From Streptomyces yangpuensis (GTDB taxonomy: Bacteria > Actinomycetota > Actinomycetes > Streptomycetales > Streptomycetaceae), in contig NZ_LBMK01000001.1 in NCBI RefSeq assembly GCF_001005295.1, forward strand, positions 498,704 to 562,703: 64,000 nt of DNA. The letters run 5' to 3'. The notes beneath the pieces were generated by a model. That model saw only the letters and a program-made list of their open reading frames with translations. It made no database searches and had not been told where the DNA came from. Below, in pieces: positions 53,167 through 61,483 of the stretch (within the stretch, counting starts at the first letter, position 1; each line of letters begins with the position of its first letter). The position numbers and the translations under genes were made by a program.

Positions 53167-53742
53167 ATGGGCGTCACACTCGCCAAGGGGGGCAATGTCT
53201 CCCTGTCCAAGGCCGCACCGAACCTCACCAGGGTTCTGATCGGTCTCGGATGGGACGCGCGCTCGACCACGGGAGCCGACTTCGACCTCGACGCCAGCGC
53301 GCTGCTCTGCAACGGCGGCCGGGTGCTGGGGGACGAGTACTTCGTCTTCTACAACAACCTGAAGAGTCCCGACGGCTCCGTCGAACACACGGGGGACAAC
53401 CTCACGGGCGAGGGCGACGGCGACGACGAGTCGATCATCATCGACCTCACCAAGGTGCCGGCGAACGTGGACAAGATCGTCTTTCCGGTCTCCATCCACG
53501 AGGCGGACAGCCGTCGGCAGAGCTTCGGCCAGGTCAGCAATGCCTTCATTCGCGTGGTGAACCAGGCCGACGGCCAGGAACTGGCCCGCTACGACCTCTC
53601 CGAGGACGCCTCCAGCGAGACCGCGATGATCTTCGGCGAGGTCTACCGGTACGGGGGTGAATGGAAGTTCCGTGCAGTGGGGCAGGGGTACGCGTCGGGG
53701 CTCCGGGGCATCGCTCTAGACTTCGGGGTCAACGTTTCGTAA
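53167..53742 (+). CDS. terD: TerD-family protein 2
   Basis: 191 residues, tandem paralogue of the preceding gene with the same length and all acidic ligand positions kept ([24 protein letters not shown]). It differs mainly at [19 protein letters not shown]. The 135-bp spacer has GGGGAGGA before the ATG. Codon use matches its neighbours, so the duplication is old. The two probably form homo- or hetero-oligomers at the inner membrane with the DUF475 protein encoded next. Confidence 0.95.
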   Translation: MGVTLAKGGNVSLSKAAPNLTRVLIGLGWDARSTTGADFDLDASALLCNGGRVLGDEYFVFYNNLKSPDGSVEHTGDNLTGEGDGDDESIIIDLTKVPANVDKIVFPVSIHEADSRRQSFGQVSNAFIRVVNQADGQELARYDLSEDASSETAMIFGEVYRYGGEWKFRAVGQGYASGLRGIALDFGVNVS

Positions 53743-53770
53743 AGCCGTACACAGACGCATGGGGTGCCAG

Positions 53771-54889
53771 GTGCCAGTGGTTCTGAAAACCTTCGGCTGG
53801 TCGTTCGCCATCACGGCGCTCGGCCTTGCCTTTGCCGCGTGGCAGTGGGGGTGGGAGGCCTTCGGGGTCGTACTGATCCTGTCGATCCTCGAAATCTCCC
53901 TGTCGTTCGACAACGCGGTCGTCAATGCCGGAATCCTGAAGAAGATGAATGCCTTCTGGCAGAAGATCTTCCTCACCATCGGCATCTTGATCGCCGTGTT
54001 CGGTATGCGGCTGGTCTTCCCGGTGGCGATCGTCGCCATCAGTGCGAAGGTCGGCCCCATCGAGGCGATCGAGCTGGCCCTGGACCAGCCTGAGCAGTAC
54101 GAGGCCCTGGTCACCGACGCCCACCCGGCCATCGCCGCGTTCGGCGGAATGTTCCTGCTGATGATCTTCCTCGACTTCATCTTCGAGGACCGCGACCACA
54201 AGTGGCTCGCCTGGCTGGAGCGCCCGCTGGCCAAGCTCGGCAAGGTCGACATGCTGTCGGTCTGCATCGCCCTGATCGTGCTGCTCGTCTCGGCGATGAC
54301 CTTCGCCGTCAACGCCCACACCAGCACCGGCCACCAGGACAAGTCCGCCACCGTGCTGCTCGCCGGTGTCGCAGGCCTGATCACCTACCTGATCGTCGGC
54401 GGCTTGTCCTCCTACTTCGAGGACAAGCTGGAGGAGGAAGAGGAGCGCGAGCACGAGGAGGAGGAGAAGGCCAAGGCCGCGGGCAAGCCCGTCTCCGCCG
54501 TCGGCCTGGCCGGCAAGGCCGCGTTCTTCCTCTTCCTCTACCTCGAGGTCCTCGACGCCTCGTTCTCCTTCGACGGGGTCATCGGCGCCTTCGCCATCAC
54601 CAACCACATCTTCTGGATGGCGCTCGGCCTCGGTATCGGCGCCATGTACGTCCGTTCGCTCACGGTCTACCTGGTCCGCCAGGGCACCCTGGACGACTAC
54701 GTCTACCTGGAGCACGGCGCGCACTACGCGATCGGCGCGCTCGCGGTCATCCTGCTGATCACCATCCAGCACGAGATCAGCGAGATCATCACCGGCCTCA
54801 TCGGCGTGGTGCTGATCGCGGCCTCCTTCTGGTCCTCGGTGCGCCGTAACAAGCGCCTGGAACTGGAGGGTTCCACCGTCGACGCATGA
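53771..54889 (+). CDS. DUF475 / TerC-like integral membrane protein
   Basis: 372 residues with 8-9 helices. The TerC-like acidic/Asn motif ILEISLSFDNAVVNAGILKKM recurs in the second half as EVLDASFSFDGVIGAFAITN, an internal duplication of the LysE/TerC fold. A highly charged cytoplasmic loop (EDKLEEEEEREHEEEEKAKAAG) separates the halves. It likely moves or senses metal ions, working with the TerD proteins. The GTG at 53771 has GGGG 6 nt upstream; an ATG at 53759 in frame lacks an SD. Only 28 bp after terD 2. Confidence 0.88.
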   Translation: MPVVLKTFGWSFAITALGLAFAAWQWGWEAFGVVLILSILEISLSFDNAVVNAGILKKMNAFWQKIFLTIGILIAVFGMRLVFPVAIVAISAKVGPIEAIELALDQPEQYEALVTDAHPAIAAFGGMFLLMIFLDFIFEDRDHKWLAWLERPLAKLGKVDMLSVCIALIVLLVSAMTFAVNAHTSTGHQDKSATVLLAGVAGLITYLIVGGLSSYFEDKLEEEEEREHEEEEKAKAAGKPVSAVGLAGKAAFFLFLYLEVLDASFSFDGVIGAFAITNHIFWMALGLGIGAMYVRSLTVYLVRQGTLDDYVYLEHGAHYAIGALAVILLITIQHEISEIITGLIGVVLIAASFWSSVRRNKRLELEGSTVDA

Positions 54890-54918
54890 CCGCGCCGTTA
54901 ATGCGGAACGCTCCATTG

Positions 54919-54964
54919 CGGGGCGGTCCGCCGGGTTCACGGACCCGGCGGACCGCCCCGTTTT
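54919..54964 (+). terminator. Intrinsic terminator after the terD-terD-DUF475 unit
   Basis: A perfect 17-bp GC stem (54919-54935 with 54944-54960), 8-nt loop, then GTTTT. One of the few hairpins here with a clear T-run. Confidence 0.9.
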
Positions 54965-55012
54965 CCGTAGGCTTCGCGGAGATCAGGGGATCAGGGGACC
55001 AGGGGGTAGGGG

Positions 55013-55753
55013 ATGGGATTCTTCGACGGCATCATGGGCAGCCGGGCCGTGCAGTTCCAGTCGGGCAGCGCCTCGTCGAACGCGATCGAGCTGACCAAGC
55101 GAGCGCCGACGGTGTCGCTCACCAGGCAGGGCGCCGTCCACGGCAATCTGCGCGTCAATCTGTCCTGGCGCATGCGCACCTCGGACATCGGCGGCCGCTC
55201 CGGCCAGAGCGGCCAGCTCTTCCGCCACCCGTTCAAGCTGTTCAAGCCGGACATGGTGCAGGCACACACCCAGGGCATGGTCAACGTCGACCTCGACATG
55301 GGCTGCCTGTACGAGCTGACCGACGGCACCCGCGGCGCCGTCCAGCCGCTGGGCAACCTGCTGGGCGACCTCAACGACCCGCCGTTCGTCAAGCTCAGCG
55401 GCGACGACCGGTTCGGATCGGGGTCCGGGGAGACCCTCTACATCAACCTCGACCACGCCGACGACATCAAACGGCTGCTGGTCTTCGTCTACATCTACGA
55501 CCAGACCCCGGCCTTCGACCGGACGCACGCCATGGTGACCCTCTACCCCGTGACAGGCCCGCGGATCGAGATCCCGCTGGACGAGCGGCACCCGCAGGCC
55601 CGGTCCTGCGCGGTCGTCTCCCTGGAGAAGGTCAAGGGCGAGCTCGTCGTGAAGCGCGAGGTGAAGTTCGTGTACGGGTTCCAGTCCGAGCTGGACCGCC
55701 TGTACGGCTGGGGGCTCCAGTGGGGGCGGGGCTACAAGAGCACCAAGAGGTGA
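55013..55753 (+). CDS. TerA-like tellurium-resistance-associated protein
   Basis: 246 residues, soluble. MGFFDGIMGSRAVQFQSGSASSNAIELTKRAPTVSLTRQG, then VNLSWRMRTSD and VDLDMGCLYELTDGTRGAVQPLGNLLGDLNDPPFVKLSGDDRFGSGSGETLYINLDHADDIKRLLVFVYIYD. It is the TerA/COG4110 relative of TerD, with its own acidic Ca2+-type loops. Ends LYGWGLQWGRGYKSTKR. Its own transcription unit after the terminator at 54919; convergent with the next TerD-like gene. Confidence 0.85.
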   Translation: MGFFDGIMGSRAVQFQSGSASSNAIELTKRAPTVSLTRQGAVHGNLRVNLSWRMRTSDIGGRSGQSGQLFRHPFKLFKPDMVQAHTQGMVNVDLDMGCLYELTDGTRGAVQPLGNLLGDLNDPPFVKLSGDDRFGSGSGETLYINLDHADDIKRLLVFVYIYDQTPAFDRTHAMVTLYPVTGPRIEIPLDERHPQARSCAVVSLEKVKGELVVKREVKFVYGFQSELDRLYGWGLQWGRGYKSTKR

Positions 55754-55778
55754 CCCCGGAGCCCACGCAGCCCCCGGA

Positions 55779-55806
55779 GCCCCTGGCCCCCGGGAGTCCC
55801 AGGGGC
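55779..55806. terminator. Hairpin between convergent ter genes
   Basis: GCCCCTGG (55779-55786) with CCAGGGGC (55799-55806), between the TerA-like stop and the minus-strand TerD stop. Confidence 0.5.
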
Positions 55807-55815
55807 GCGTTCCGC

Positions 55816-56595
55816 TCAGTGGCGGATGAACTGAGGGCCCTGCGCCGGCAGCCGGAAGGACGGGTCGCCGCCCGGACCCGGCACCGGAGCCGGGGACACC
55901 GGCTGCGGGTACCCGTAGGCGGGCTGGGCGGCCGGCGGGGCCTGCGTCGGCGGGGCCATCGCGGCCGTCCGCTCGGAGGCCGGGCCCGCCGTGGCTGCCG
56001 CGGGGCCGGAGGCCACGCCCGCCTCGGCCTCGGCGGCGGCGTTCTCGTCGACCGAGATCCCGTGGTCGGTGGCCAGACCCACCAGCCCGTCGGAGTAGCC
56101 CTCGCCGAGCGCCCGGAACTTCCACCCGTCGCCGCGGCGGTACAGCTCGCCGCAGATCAGCGCGGTCTCCGCGCCGGTCTCGGGCCGCACGTCGAAGTAG
56201 GCCAGCGGCTCGGAGCCGCCGGTCGCGGTGGCGTCGTACAGCAGGATCCGCAGGTCACGGACCCGCTGGAAGGGGACGTCCTCGGCCGAGGCGACCACCA
56301 GGATCCGGTCCACGCTCGGGGTCACCGTGCGCAGGTCCGCCTGGACGGCGTCGGTGATCGCGTCGCCGACCTGCTTCTTGCCGAGGCGCCAGACGGCTCC
56401 CGAGGGGTGCCGGGGCTGGTTGTAGAAGACGAAGTCCTCGTCCGAACGCACCCGGCCGTCCGGGCCCACCAGCAGCGCCGAGGCGTCCACGTCCGGCACC
56501 TCGGGGCCGCCGGTCCAGCGCAGCACCGCCCGGACCGCCACGGGGGCCACCGGGATGTTCGAGCCCTTCTGCATCGCGTGCGTCATGCACGTCAT
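55816..56595 (-). CDS. TerD-domain protein with Pro/Ala-rich tail
   Basis: 259 residues. TerD core: [65 protein letters not shown], ending [28 protein letters not shown]. The acidic GDN/GEG loop of the tandem TerDs is replaced ([14 protein letters not shown]), so calcium binding may be lost. A disordered Ala/Pro/Gly tail of about 75 residues ([19 protein letters not shown]) follows, ending [19 protein letters not shown] before the ATG at 56595. Divergent from the lyase operon. Confidence 0.88.
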   Translation of the reverse strand: MTCMTHAMQKGSNIPVAPVAVRAVLRWTGGPEVPDVDASALLVGPDGRVRSDEDFVFYNQPRHPSGAVWRLGKKQVGDAITDAVQADLRTVTPSVDRILVVASAEDVPFQRVRDLRILLYDATATGGSEPLAYFDVRPETGAETALICGELYRRGDGWKFRALGEGYSDGLVGLATDHGISVDENAAAEAEAGVASGPAAATAGPASERTAAMAPPTQAPPAAQPAYGYPQPVSPAPVPGPGGDPSFRLPAQGPQFIRH

Positions 56596-56731
56596 CCTGC
56601 CCTCCCGGGGCGGGGCCGGACAATGCGGCCCCCCGTATGACCCCATAGGGCTTGTACCGATCGCGGTACCGATCGCGCGAGCTGGGCATCGTGCAAGAGG
56701 GTTACCTGAACTTCATGTGCTTGAGGAACTC

Positions 56732-56758
56732 TTGACTCACGTTCGTACGTACTATTAC
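56732..56758 (+). promoter_or_regulatory. Candidate promoter of the Ter-linked biosynthetic operon
   Basis: TTGACT (56732-56737) and TATTAC (56753-56758), separated by 15 bp, shorter than the optimum, upstream of the lyase ATG at 56803. GTACGTAC (dyad) lies in the spacer. Confidence 0.35.
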
Positions 56759-56802
56759 CGGCCATGCCAGTTGGGCCGCCGAGGCAGTACGGGGGATAGC
56801 AC

Positions 56803-57969
56803 ATGCGTCACTTTGGGCACGTATCGCCCACGGTCCGTAAGGACCTCTTCCACCAGGAACCGGCGGAATTCAGCGGAGCCTCGTCCGCCCACGTCCTCGC
56901 GGCGGCCCTCGGAGCGACGCTCTACAGCCCCGCCACCCGTCCCGCACTGGCCGCCGACGTCCGCAAGCAGGCCGGCCGCGGCGTCGTCTCCATGGTCCTC
57001 TGCCTGGAGGATTCCATCAGCGACGCCGACGTGACGGGGGCGGAGGAGAACCTCGTCCGCCAGTTCGCCGACCTCGACGGCGACGCCACCGAGCTCCCGC
57101 TGCTCTTCATCCGTGTCCGTACGCCCGAGCAGATACCGGACCTGGCGCGCCGCCTGGGCCGCTCCGTACGCCACCTGGCCGGATTCGTACTCCCCAAGTT
57201 CGACGAGCGGCGCGGCATCCCCTTCCTCGAAGCCGTCGCCGACGCGGAGGCCGCGACCGGAAAGGCCCGGCTGTATGCCATGCCCGTCCTGGAGACCCCG
57301 GAGCTCCTCCACCTCGAAACCCGCGTCGAGGCCCTCGCCGGCATCTCCCGCACGGTCAACAGCCACCGCGAGCGCGTCCTGGCGCTCCGCCTCGGCGTGA
57401 CCGACTTCTGCTCCGCCTACGGGCTGCGCCGCACCCCCGACATGACCGCCTACGACGTCCAGATCGTCGCCGGCGTCATCGCGGACGTCGTCAACGTCCT
57501 CAGCAGGGCCGACGGCACCGGCTTCACCGTGACCGGCCCCGTCTGGGAGTACTTCCGCAGCCAGCAGCGCCTCTTCAAGCCCCAGCTGCGCCGCAGCCCC
57601 TTCCTGGAGGAGGGCGTCGAGGAACTGCGCACCGCGCTCATCGAACACGACCTGGACGGACTGCTCCGCGAGATCGAACTCGACCGGGCCAACGGCCTGC
57701 TCGGCAAGACCTGCATCCACCCCGCCCACGTCACGCCCGTGCACGCCCTGTCGGTCGTCTCCCACGAGGAGTTCTGCGATGCCCAGGACATCCTGAGACC
57801 CGAGCGCGGCGGCGGCGGGGTGATGCGATCTGCTTATACGAACAAAATGAACGAGGTGAAGCCCCACCGGGCCTGGGCCGAGCGCACCATGCTGCGCGCC
57901 GAGGTCTTCGGTGTGGCGAAGGAGCAGGTCGGCTTCGTCGACCTGCTCACGGCCGGGCTCCAGGTATGA
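56803..57969 (+). CDS. TIM-barrel C-C bond lyase (HpcH/CitE-like), Ter-associated
   Basis: 388 residues. CitE/HpcH-type aldolase barrel: LAADVRKQAGRGVVSMVLCLEDSISDADV supplies the acidic metal ligands; LLFIRVRTPEQIPDLARRLG, AGFVLPKFDERRG, LYAMPVLETPELL and LGKTCIHPAHVTPVHALSVV follow the barrel strands. Family members cleave or form a C-C bond of an acyl-CoA or keto-acid. This subgroup recurs in tellurium-resistance-linked operons with phosphoribosyltransferase and HAD genes, as here. First gene of a four-gene operon; its stop overlaps the next start by ATGA (57966-57969). Confidence 0.88.
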   Translation: MRHFGHVSPTVRKDLFHQEPAEFSGASSAHVLAAALGATLYSPATRPALAADVRKQAGRGVVSMVLCLEDSISDADVTGAEENLVRQFADLDGDATELPLLFIRVRTPEQIPDLARRLGRSVRHLAGFVLPKFDERRGIPFLEAVADAEAATGKARLYAMPVLETPELLHLETRVEALAGISRTVNSHRERVLALRLGVTDFCSAYGLRRTPDMTAYDVQIVAGVIADVVNVLSRADGTGFTVTGPVWEYFRSQQRLFKPQLRRSPFLEEGVEELRTALIEHDLDGLLREIELDRANGLLGKTCIHPAHVTPVHALSVVSHEEFCDAQDILRPERGGGGVMRSAYTNKMNEVKPHRAWAERTMLRAEVFGVAKEQVGFVDLLTAGLQV

Positions 57970-60656
57970 GCGGGCCCGTGCCGAAGCGGACGACGAGGAA
58001 AGGCAAGACGATCGACGAGGTGTGGTCGGGTACCTGGGTCGCGGACCGGCTGGGAGTCGCCCTTCACGACTCCGAAGGGGGCCCGAGGCCCGGACCGCGG
58101 CTGAGCCCGCGGCTCACGGACCTGCTCGGACTGGCCCTGCGGCGCAACCCCAAGCGTGCGCACCTGCTGGTCTCGCAGGTCCTGGGCAAGCACGTCCCGC
58201 AGTCCCCGCGCACGGTGTACGCGGCCGGGTACGGGCTCGGGACACGCGTACGGGCCCTGCTCGGCGAGGAGGCCGCCGAGGCGGCCGTGGTCCTCGGCTA
58301 CGCCGAGACCGCCACCGGGCTCGGCCACTGCGTCGCCGACGGCCTGGGCCCCGCCCCGTACCTGCACTCCACCCGCCGGCCCGTGCCGGGCGTCGCGACC
58401 GCAGGCGGCTTCGAGGAGGCGCACTCGCACGCCACCTCCCACCTGCTGCTGCCCGCGGACCCCGCGCTGCTCGCGGGCGACGGGCCGCTGGTCCTCGTCG
58501 ACGACGAGTTCTCCACCGGCAACACGGTCCTGAACACCATCCGCGACCTGCACGCCCGCCACCCCCGCTCGCGCTACGTGGTCGTCGCCCTCGTCGACAT
58601 GCGCTCCCCGGCCGACCGCGACCGGCTCACCGCCTTCGCCGCCGAGCTGGGCGCCCGCGTGGACCTGATCGCCCTCGCCTCGGGCACGGTGTCCCTCCCG
58701 GACGGGGTCCTGGCCAAGGGTCAGGCCCTGGTGGAGCAGCACGAGGCCGAGAACCGGGCCCTGGTGGAGCAGCACGAGGCCGAGAACCGGGCCCTGGTGG
58801 AGCAGCACGAGGCCGCCGACGTCGTGCCCGCCGCGGCCCCGTCGGCCGGGACCCCGGAGGTCGTCCGGGTGGACCTGGGCTGGCCGCGGGGGCTGCCCGA
58901 CGGCGGCCGCCACGGTTTCACCCCCGCGCACCGGCAGCGCCTGGAAGCCGCCCTGCCGGACCTCGCCGCCCGGCTCACGGCCGCGCTCGGCACCGACCCC
59001 GGACGGGTCCTCGTACTCGGCAACGAGGAGCTGATGTACGCGCCGCTGCGCCTCGCCAAGGCGCTGGAGGAGTCCGGCGCGGCCCGCGAGGTCCGCTTCT
59101 CCACCACCACCCGCTCCCCGGTCCTCGCCGTGGACGACCCCGGCTACGCCATCCGCACCCGGCTCGTCTTCCCGGCCCACGACACCCCCGCCGACGGCCC
59201 CGGCGACCGCTACGCCTACAACGTCGCCCGCCCCGCGCACGGCGCCGGTTTCGACACCGTCGTCGCCGTCGTGGACTCGGCCGGCGACACCCCCGCACTG
59301 CACACCGGACTGCTCGCGGCCCTCGCCCCGCACACCGGCCGCCTCGTCCTGGCCGTCGTCCCGTCCTACGTACCGCCCCGGGCGCCCGTACCGTCCACAG
59401 CCCCCGTGGCGTCCGTACCCTCCGTGGCGCCCGTACCGACCCTGACCCCCATGGCGTCCGTAACGTCCATGACCCCCGCGGTGTCCCGCACGTCCCACCA
59501 CCGGCAGGAGCCGACCATGTCCGAGCCCCTGCGCGGCCCCGCCTTCTCCTCCTACGCCCCCGAGGACGTCGGCTGGCTGCTCCAGGACCTCTCCGGCGTC
59601 CGGCTCGAAGCCCCGACCGAGGAGCGCGAGGAGGCCATCCAGGCCGGCGGCGCGCACTACGCCGAGTCCCTGCCCGTCGAGTACCAGCCCTCGCCCCAGT
59701 ACCAGGAGCTCTACCGCAGCGCGCTGACCGCCTCGGCCGCCCGCGTCGCCCGTGCCGTCGGCACGGTCACCGAGACCGTCCTCGCCGAACGCTCCCCCTC
59801 CCCGGTCCTGGTCTCCCTGGCCCGCGCCGGCACCCCCGTCGGCGTGCTGATGCGCCGCTGGGCCCGCGCCCGGCACGGCCTGGACCTCCCGCACTACGCC
59901 GTCTCCATCGTGCGCGGCCGCGGCATCGACGCCAACGCCCTGCGCTGGCTGGCCGCCCACCACGACCCCGCCGACGTCGTCTTCGTCGACGGCTGGACCG
60001 GCAAGGGCGCCATCACCCGCGAGCTGAAGGCCGCCCTGCGCGAGTTCCCCGGCTTCGACCCGGAGATCGTCGTCCTCGCCGACCCCGGCTCGTGCGTGCC
60101 CACCTACGGCACCCGCGAGGACTTCCTGATCCCCTCCGCCTGTCTCAATTCCACCGTCTCCGGGCTCATCTCGCGTACGGTTCTCAGGTCCGACCTGGTC
60201 GGACCCGCCGACTTCCACGGCGCGAAGTTCTACCGCGAGCTCGCCGGAGCCGACGTCTCCGTCGAATTCGTCGACGCCGTCGCCGCCCACTTCGACACGG
60301 TGGCGGACGCCGTCGACGAGGAGGTCAAGGAACTCCTCGCGGCCGACCGCACTCCCACCTGGGAGGGCTGGGCGGCGGTCGAGCGGATCAGCGAGGAGTA
60401 CGGCATCCACGACGTGAACCTCGTCAAGCCCGGCGTCGGCGAGACCACCCGCGTCCTGCTGCGCCGGGTGCCGTGGAAGATCCTGGCGCAGCGCGGCGCC
60501 GGGGCCGACCTGGACCACGTACGGCTGCTCGCCGAGCAGCGCGGCGTCCCGGTGGAAGAGGTCGACGGACTGCCCTACACCTGCGTCGGGCTCATCCACC
60601 CCCGATTCACGCGCGGCGCCACCGGCGCCGACGGAAAGGCTGTGGCCTCCAAGTGA
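57966..60656 (+). CDS. Fused phosphoribosyltransferase-TRSP and StiP/PELOTA protein
   Basis: 896 codons without a stop. Residues 1-480: PRTase_2 with PRPP loop LVLVDDEFSTGNTVLN (about 176-191), a 33-bp-repeat-encoded spacer, then TRSP domain (FTPAHRQRLEAALPDLAARL, LVLGNEELMYAPLRLAKALEESG, RYAYNVARP). Residues 480-517: Pro/Val/Ser/Thr low-complexity linker. From Met518 (59517) a second module starts MSEPLRGPAFSSYAPEDVGWLL with another PRPP-like loop VVFVDGWTGKGAIT and a C-terminal PELOTA-like domain (VNLVKPGVGETTRVLLRRVPWKILAQRG). These are two separate genes in related operons. An SD (CAGGAG, 7 nt) precedes Met518, so a free second protein may also be made. Overlaps both neighbours. Confidence 0.85.
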   Translation: MSGPVPKRTTRKGKTIDEVWSGTWVADRLGVALHDSEGGPRPGPRLSPRLTDLLGLALRRNPKRAHLLVSQVLGKHVPQSPRTVYAAGYGLGTRVRALLGEEAAEAAVVLGYAETATGLGHCVADGLGPAPYLHSTRRPVPGVATAGGFEEAHSHATSHLLLPADPALLAGDGPLVLVDDEFSTGNTVLNTIRDLHARHPRSRYVVVALVDMRSPADRDRLTAFAAELGARVDLIALASGTVSLPDGVLAKGQALVEQHEAENRALVEQHEAENRALVEQHEAADVVPAAAPSAGTPEVVRVDLGWPRGLPDGGRHGFTPAHRQRLEAALPDLAARLTAALGTDPGRVLVLGNEELMYAPLRLAKALEESGAAREVRFSTTTRSPVLAVDDPGYAIRTRLVFPAHDTPADGPGDRYAYNVARPAHGAGFDTVVAVVDSAGDTPALHTGLLAALAPHTGRLVLAVVPSYVPPRAPVPSTAPVASVPSVAPVPTLTPMASVTSMTPAVSRTSHHRQEPTMSEPLRGPAFSSYAPEDVGWLLQDLSGVRLEAPTEEREEAIQAGGAHYAESLPVEYQPSPQYQELYRSALTASAARVARAVGTVTETVLAERSPSPVLVSLARAGTPVGVLMRRWARARHGLDLPHYAVSIVRGRGIDANALRWLAAHHDPADVVFVDGWTGKGAITRELKAALREFPGFDPEIVVLADPGSCVPTYGTREDFLIPSACLNSTVSGLISRTVLRSDLVGPADFHGAKFYRELAGADVSVEFVDAVAAHFDTVADAVDEEVKELLAADRTPTWEGWAAVERISEEYGIHDVNLVKPGVGETTRVLLRRVPWKILAQRGAGADLDHVRLLAEQRGVPVEEVDGLPYTCVGLIHPRFTRGATGADGKAVASK
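58725..58814 (+). repeat. 2.7 copies of a 33-bp in-frame repeat
   Basis: GCCCTGGTGGAGCAGCACGA... at 58725-58757, 58758-58790 and partial 58791-58814, nearly identical, encoding the 11-residue unit ALVEQHEAENR between the PRTase_2 and TRSP domains. Perfect copies indicate recent slippage expansion. Confidence 0.9.
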
Positions 60657-61483
60657 CTGTCCTCGTAGCCAGTGACCTCGACCGTACGCTCATCTACTCG
60701 ACGGCCGCCCTCGGGCTGACCATGCCCGACCCGGTCGCCCCGCGGCTGCTGTGCGTCGAGGTCCACGAGAGCAAGCCGCTGTCCTACATGACGGAGACGG
60801 CCGCGGCCCTGCTGGCGGAGCTCACCGAGGACCCGTCCGTCGTCTTCGTCCCCACCACCACCCGCACGCGCAAGCAGTACCAGCGCATCCGCTTCCCCGG
60901 CCGCCCCGCCCGGTACGCGATCTGCGCCAACGGCGGGCAGCTCCTCGTCGACGGCCTACCGGACCGCGACTGGCGGCGGCAGGTCGCGGCCCGCCTCGCC
61001 GAGGAGTGCGCCCCGCTGGAGGAGGTCCACGAGCACCTGCTGGCCACCGCCGACCCGGCGTGGCTGCGCAAGGCCCGGGTCGCGGAGGACCTCTTCGCCT
61101 ACCTCGTCGTCGAACGGGCCCTGGTCCCCGACGAATGGCTCAAGTCCCTGACGGAGTGGGCCGGGGCCCGCGGCTGGACCGTCTCCCTCCAGGGCCGGAA
61201 GATCTACGCCGTGCCGCGCCCGCTCACCAAGAGCGCGGCGATGCACGAGGTCGCCCGCCGGACCGGAGCGACCACGACCCTGGCCGCCGGCGACTCGCTG
61301 CTCGACGCCGACCTGCTGCTGGCCGCCGACGCCGCCTGGCGCCCGGGCCACGGCGAACTGGCCGACGCGCGGTGGACCGCGCCCACGGTGACGGCCCTCG
61401 CCGCGGCGGGCGTCCTGGCGGGCGAGGAAATAGTGCGGGCTTTCTCCCGCGAGGCCGGGCGGCTCGGCAGACTGGACGCATGA
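60653..61483 (+). CDS. HAD-family phosphatase, Ter-associated
   Basis: 276 residues. HAD motif I ASDLDRTLIYS (DxDxT), motif II TTTRTRKQY, motif III Lys in LTKSAAMHEVARRTG, motif IV AAGDSLLDADLLLAAD. Cof/sucrose-phosphatase-like cap. It would dephosphorylate the product of the phosphoribosyltransferase steps. GTG start overlaps the upstream TGA (GTGA, 60653-60656); its own stop overlaps the next ATG. Confidence 0.9.
   Translation: MTVLVASDLDRTLIYSTAALGLTMPDPVAPRLLCVEVHESKPLSYMTETAAALLAELTEDPSVVFVPTTTRTRKQYQRIRFPGRPARYAICANGGQLLVDGLPDRDWRRQVAARLAEECAPLEEVHEHLLATADPAWLRKARVAEDLFAYLVVERALVPDEWLKSLTEWAGARGWTVSLQGRKIYAVPRPLTKSAAMHEVARRTGATTTLAAGDSLLDADLLLAADAAWRPGHGELADARWTAPTVTALAAAGVLAGEEIVRAFSREAGRLGRLDA

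Noticed and set aside
58725-58814. CRISPR-like repeats
   Set aside because: Copies are directly adjacent without spacers and lie in frame inside a coding region.
57911-61483. 1190-codon frame overlapping the Ter operon, sharing its last part with the HAD gene
   Set aside because: Only its end (from 60653) is the HAD gene; the preceding 900 codons are an off-frame reading of the PRTase fusion.
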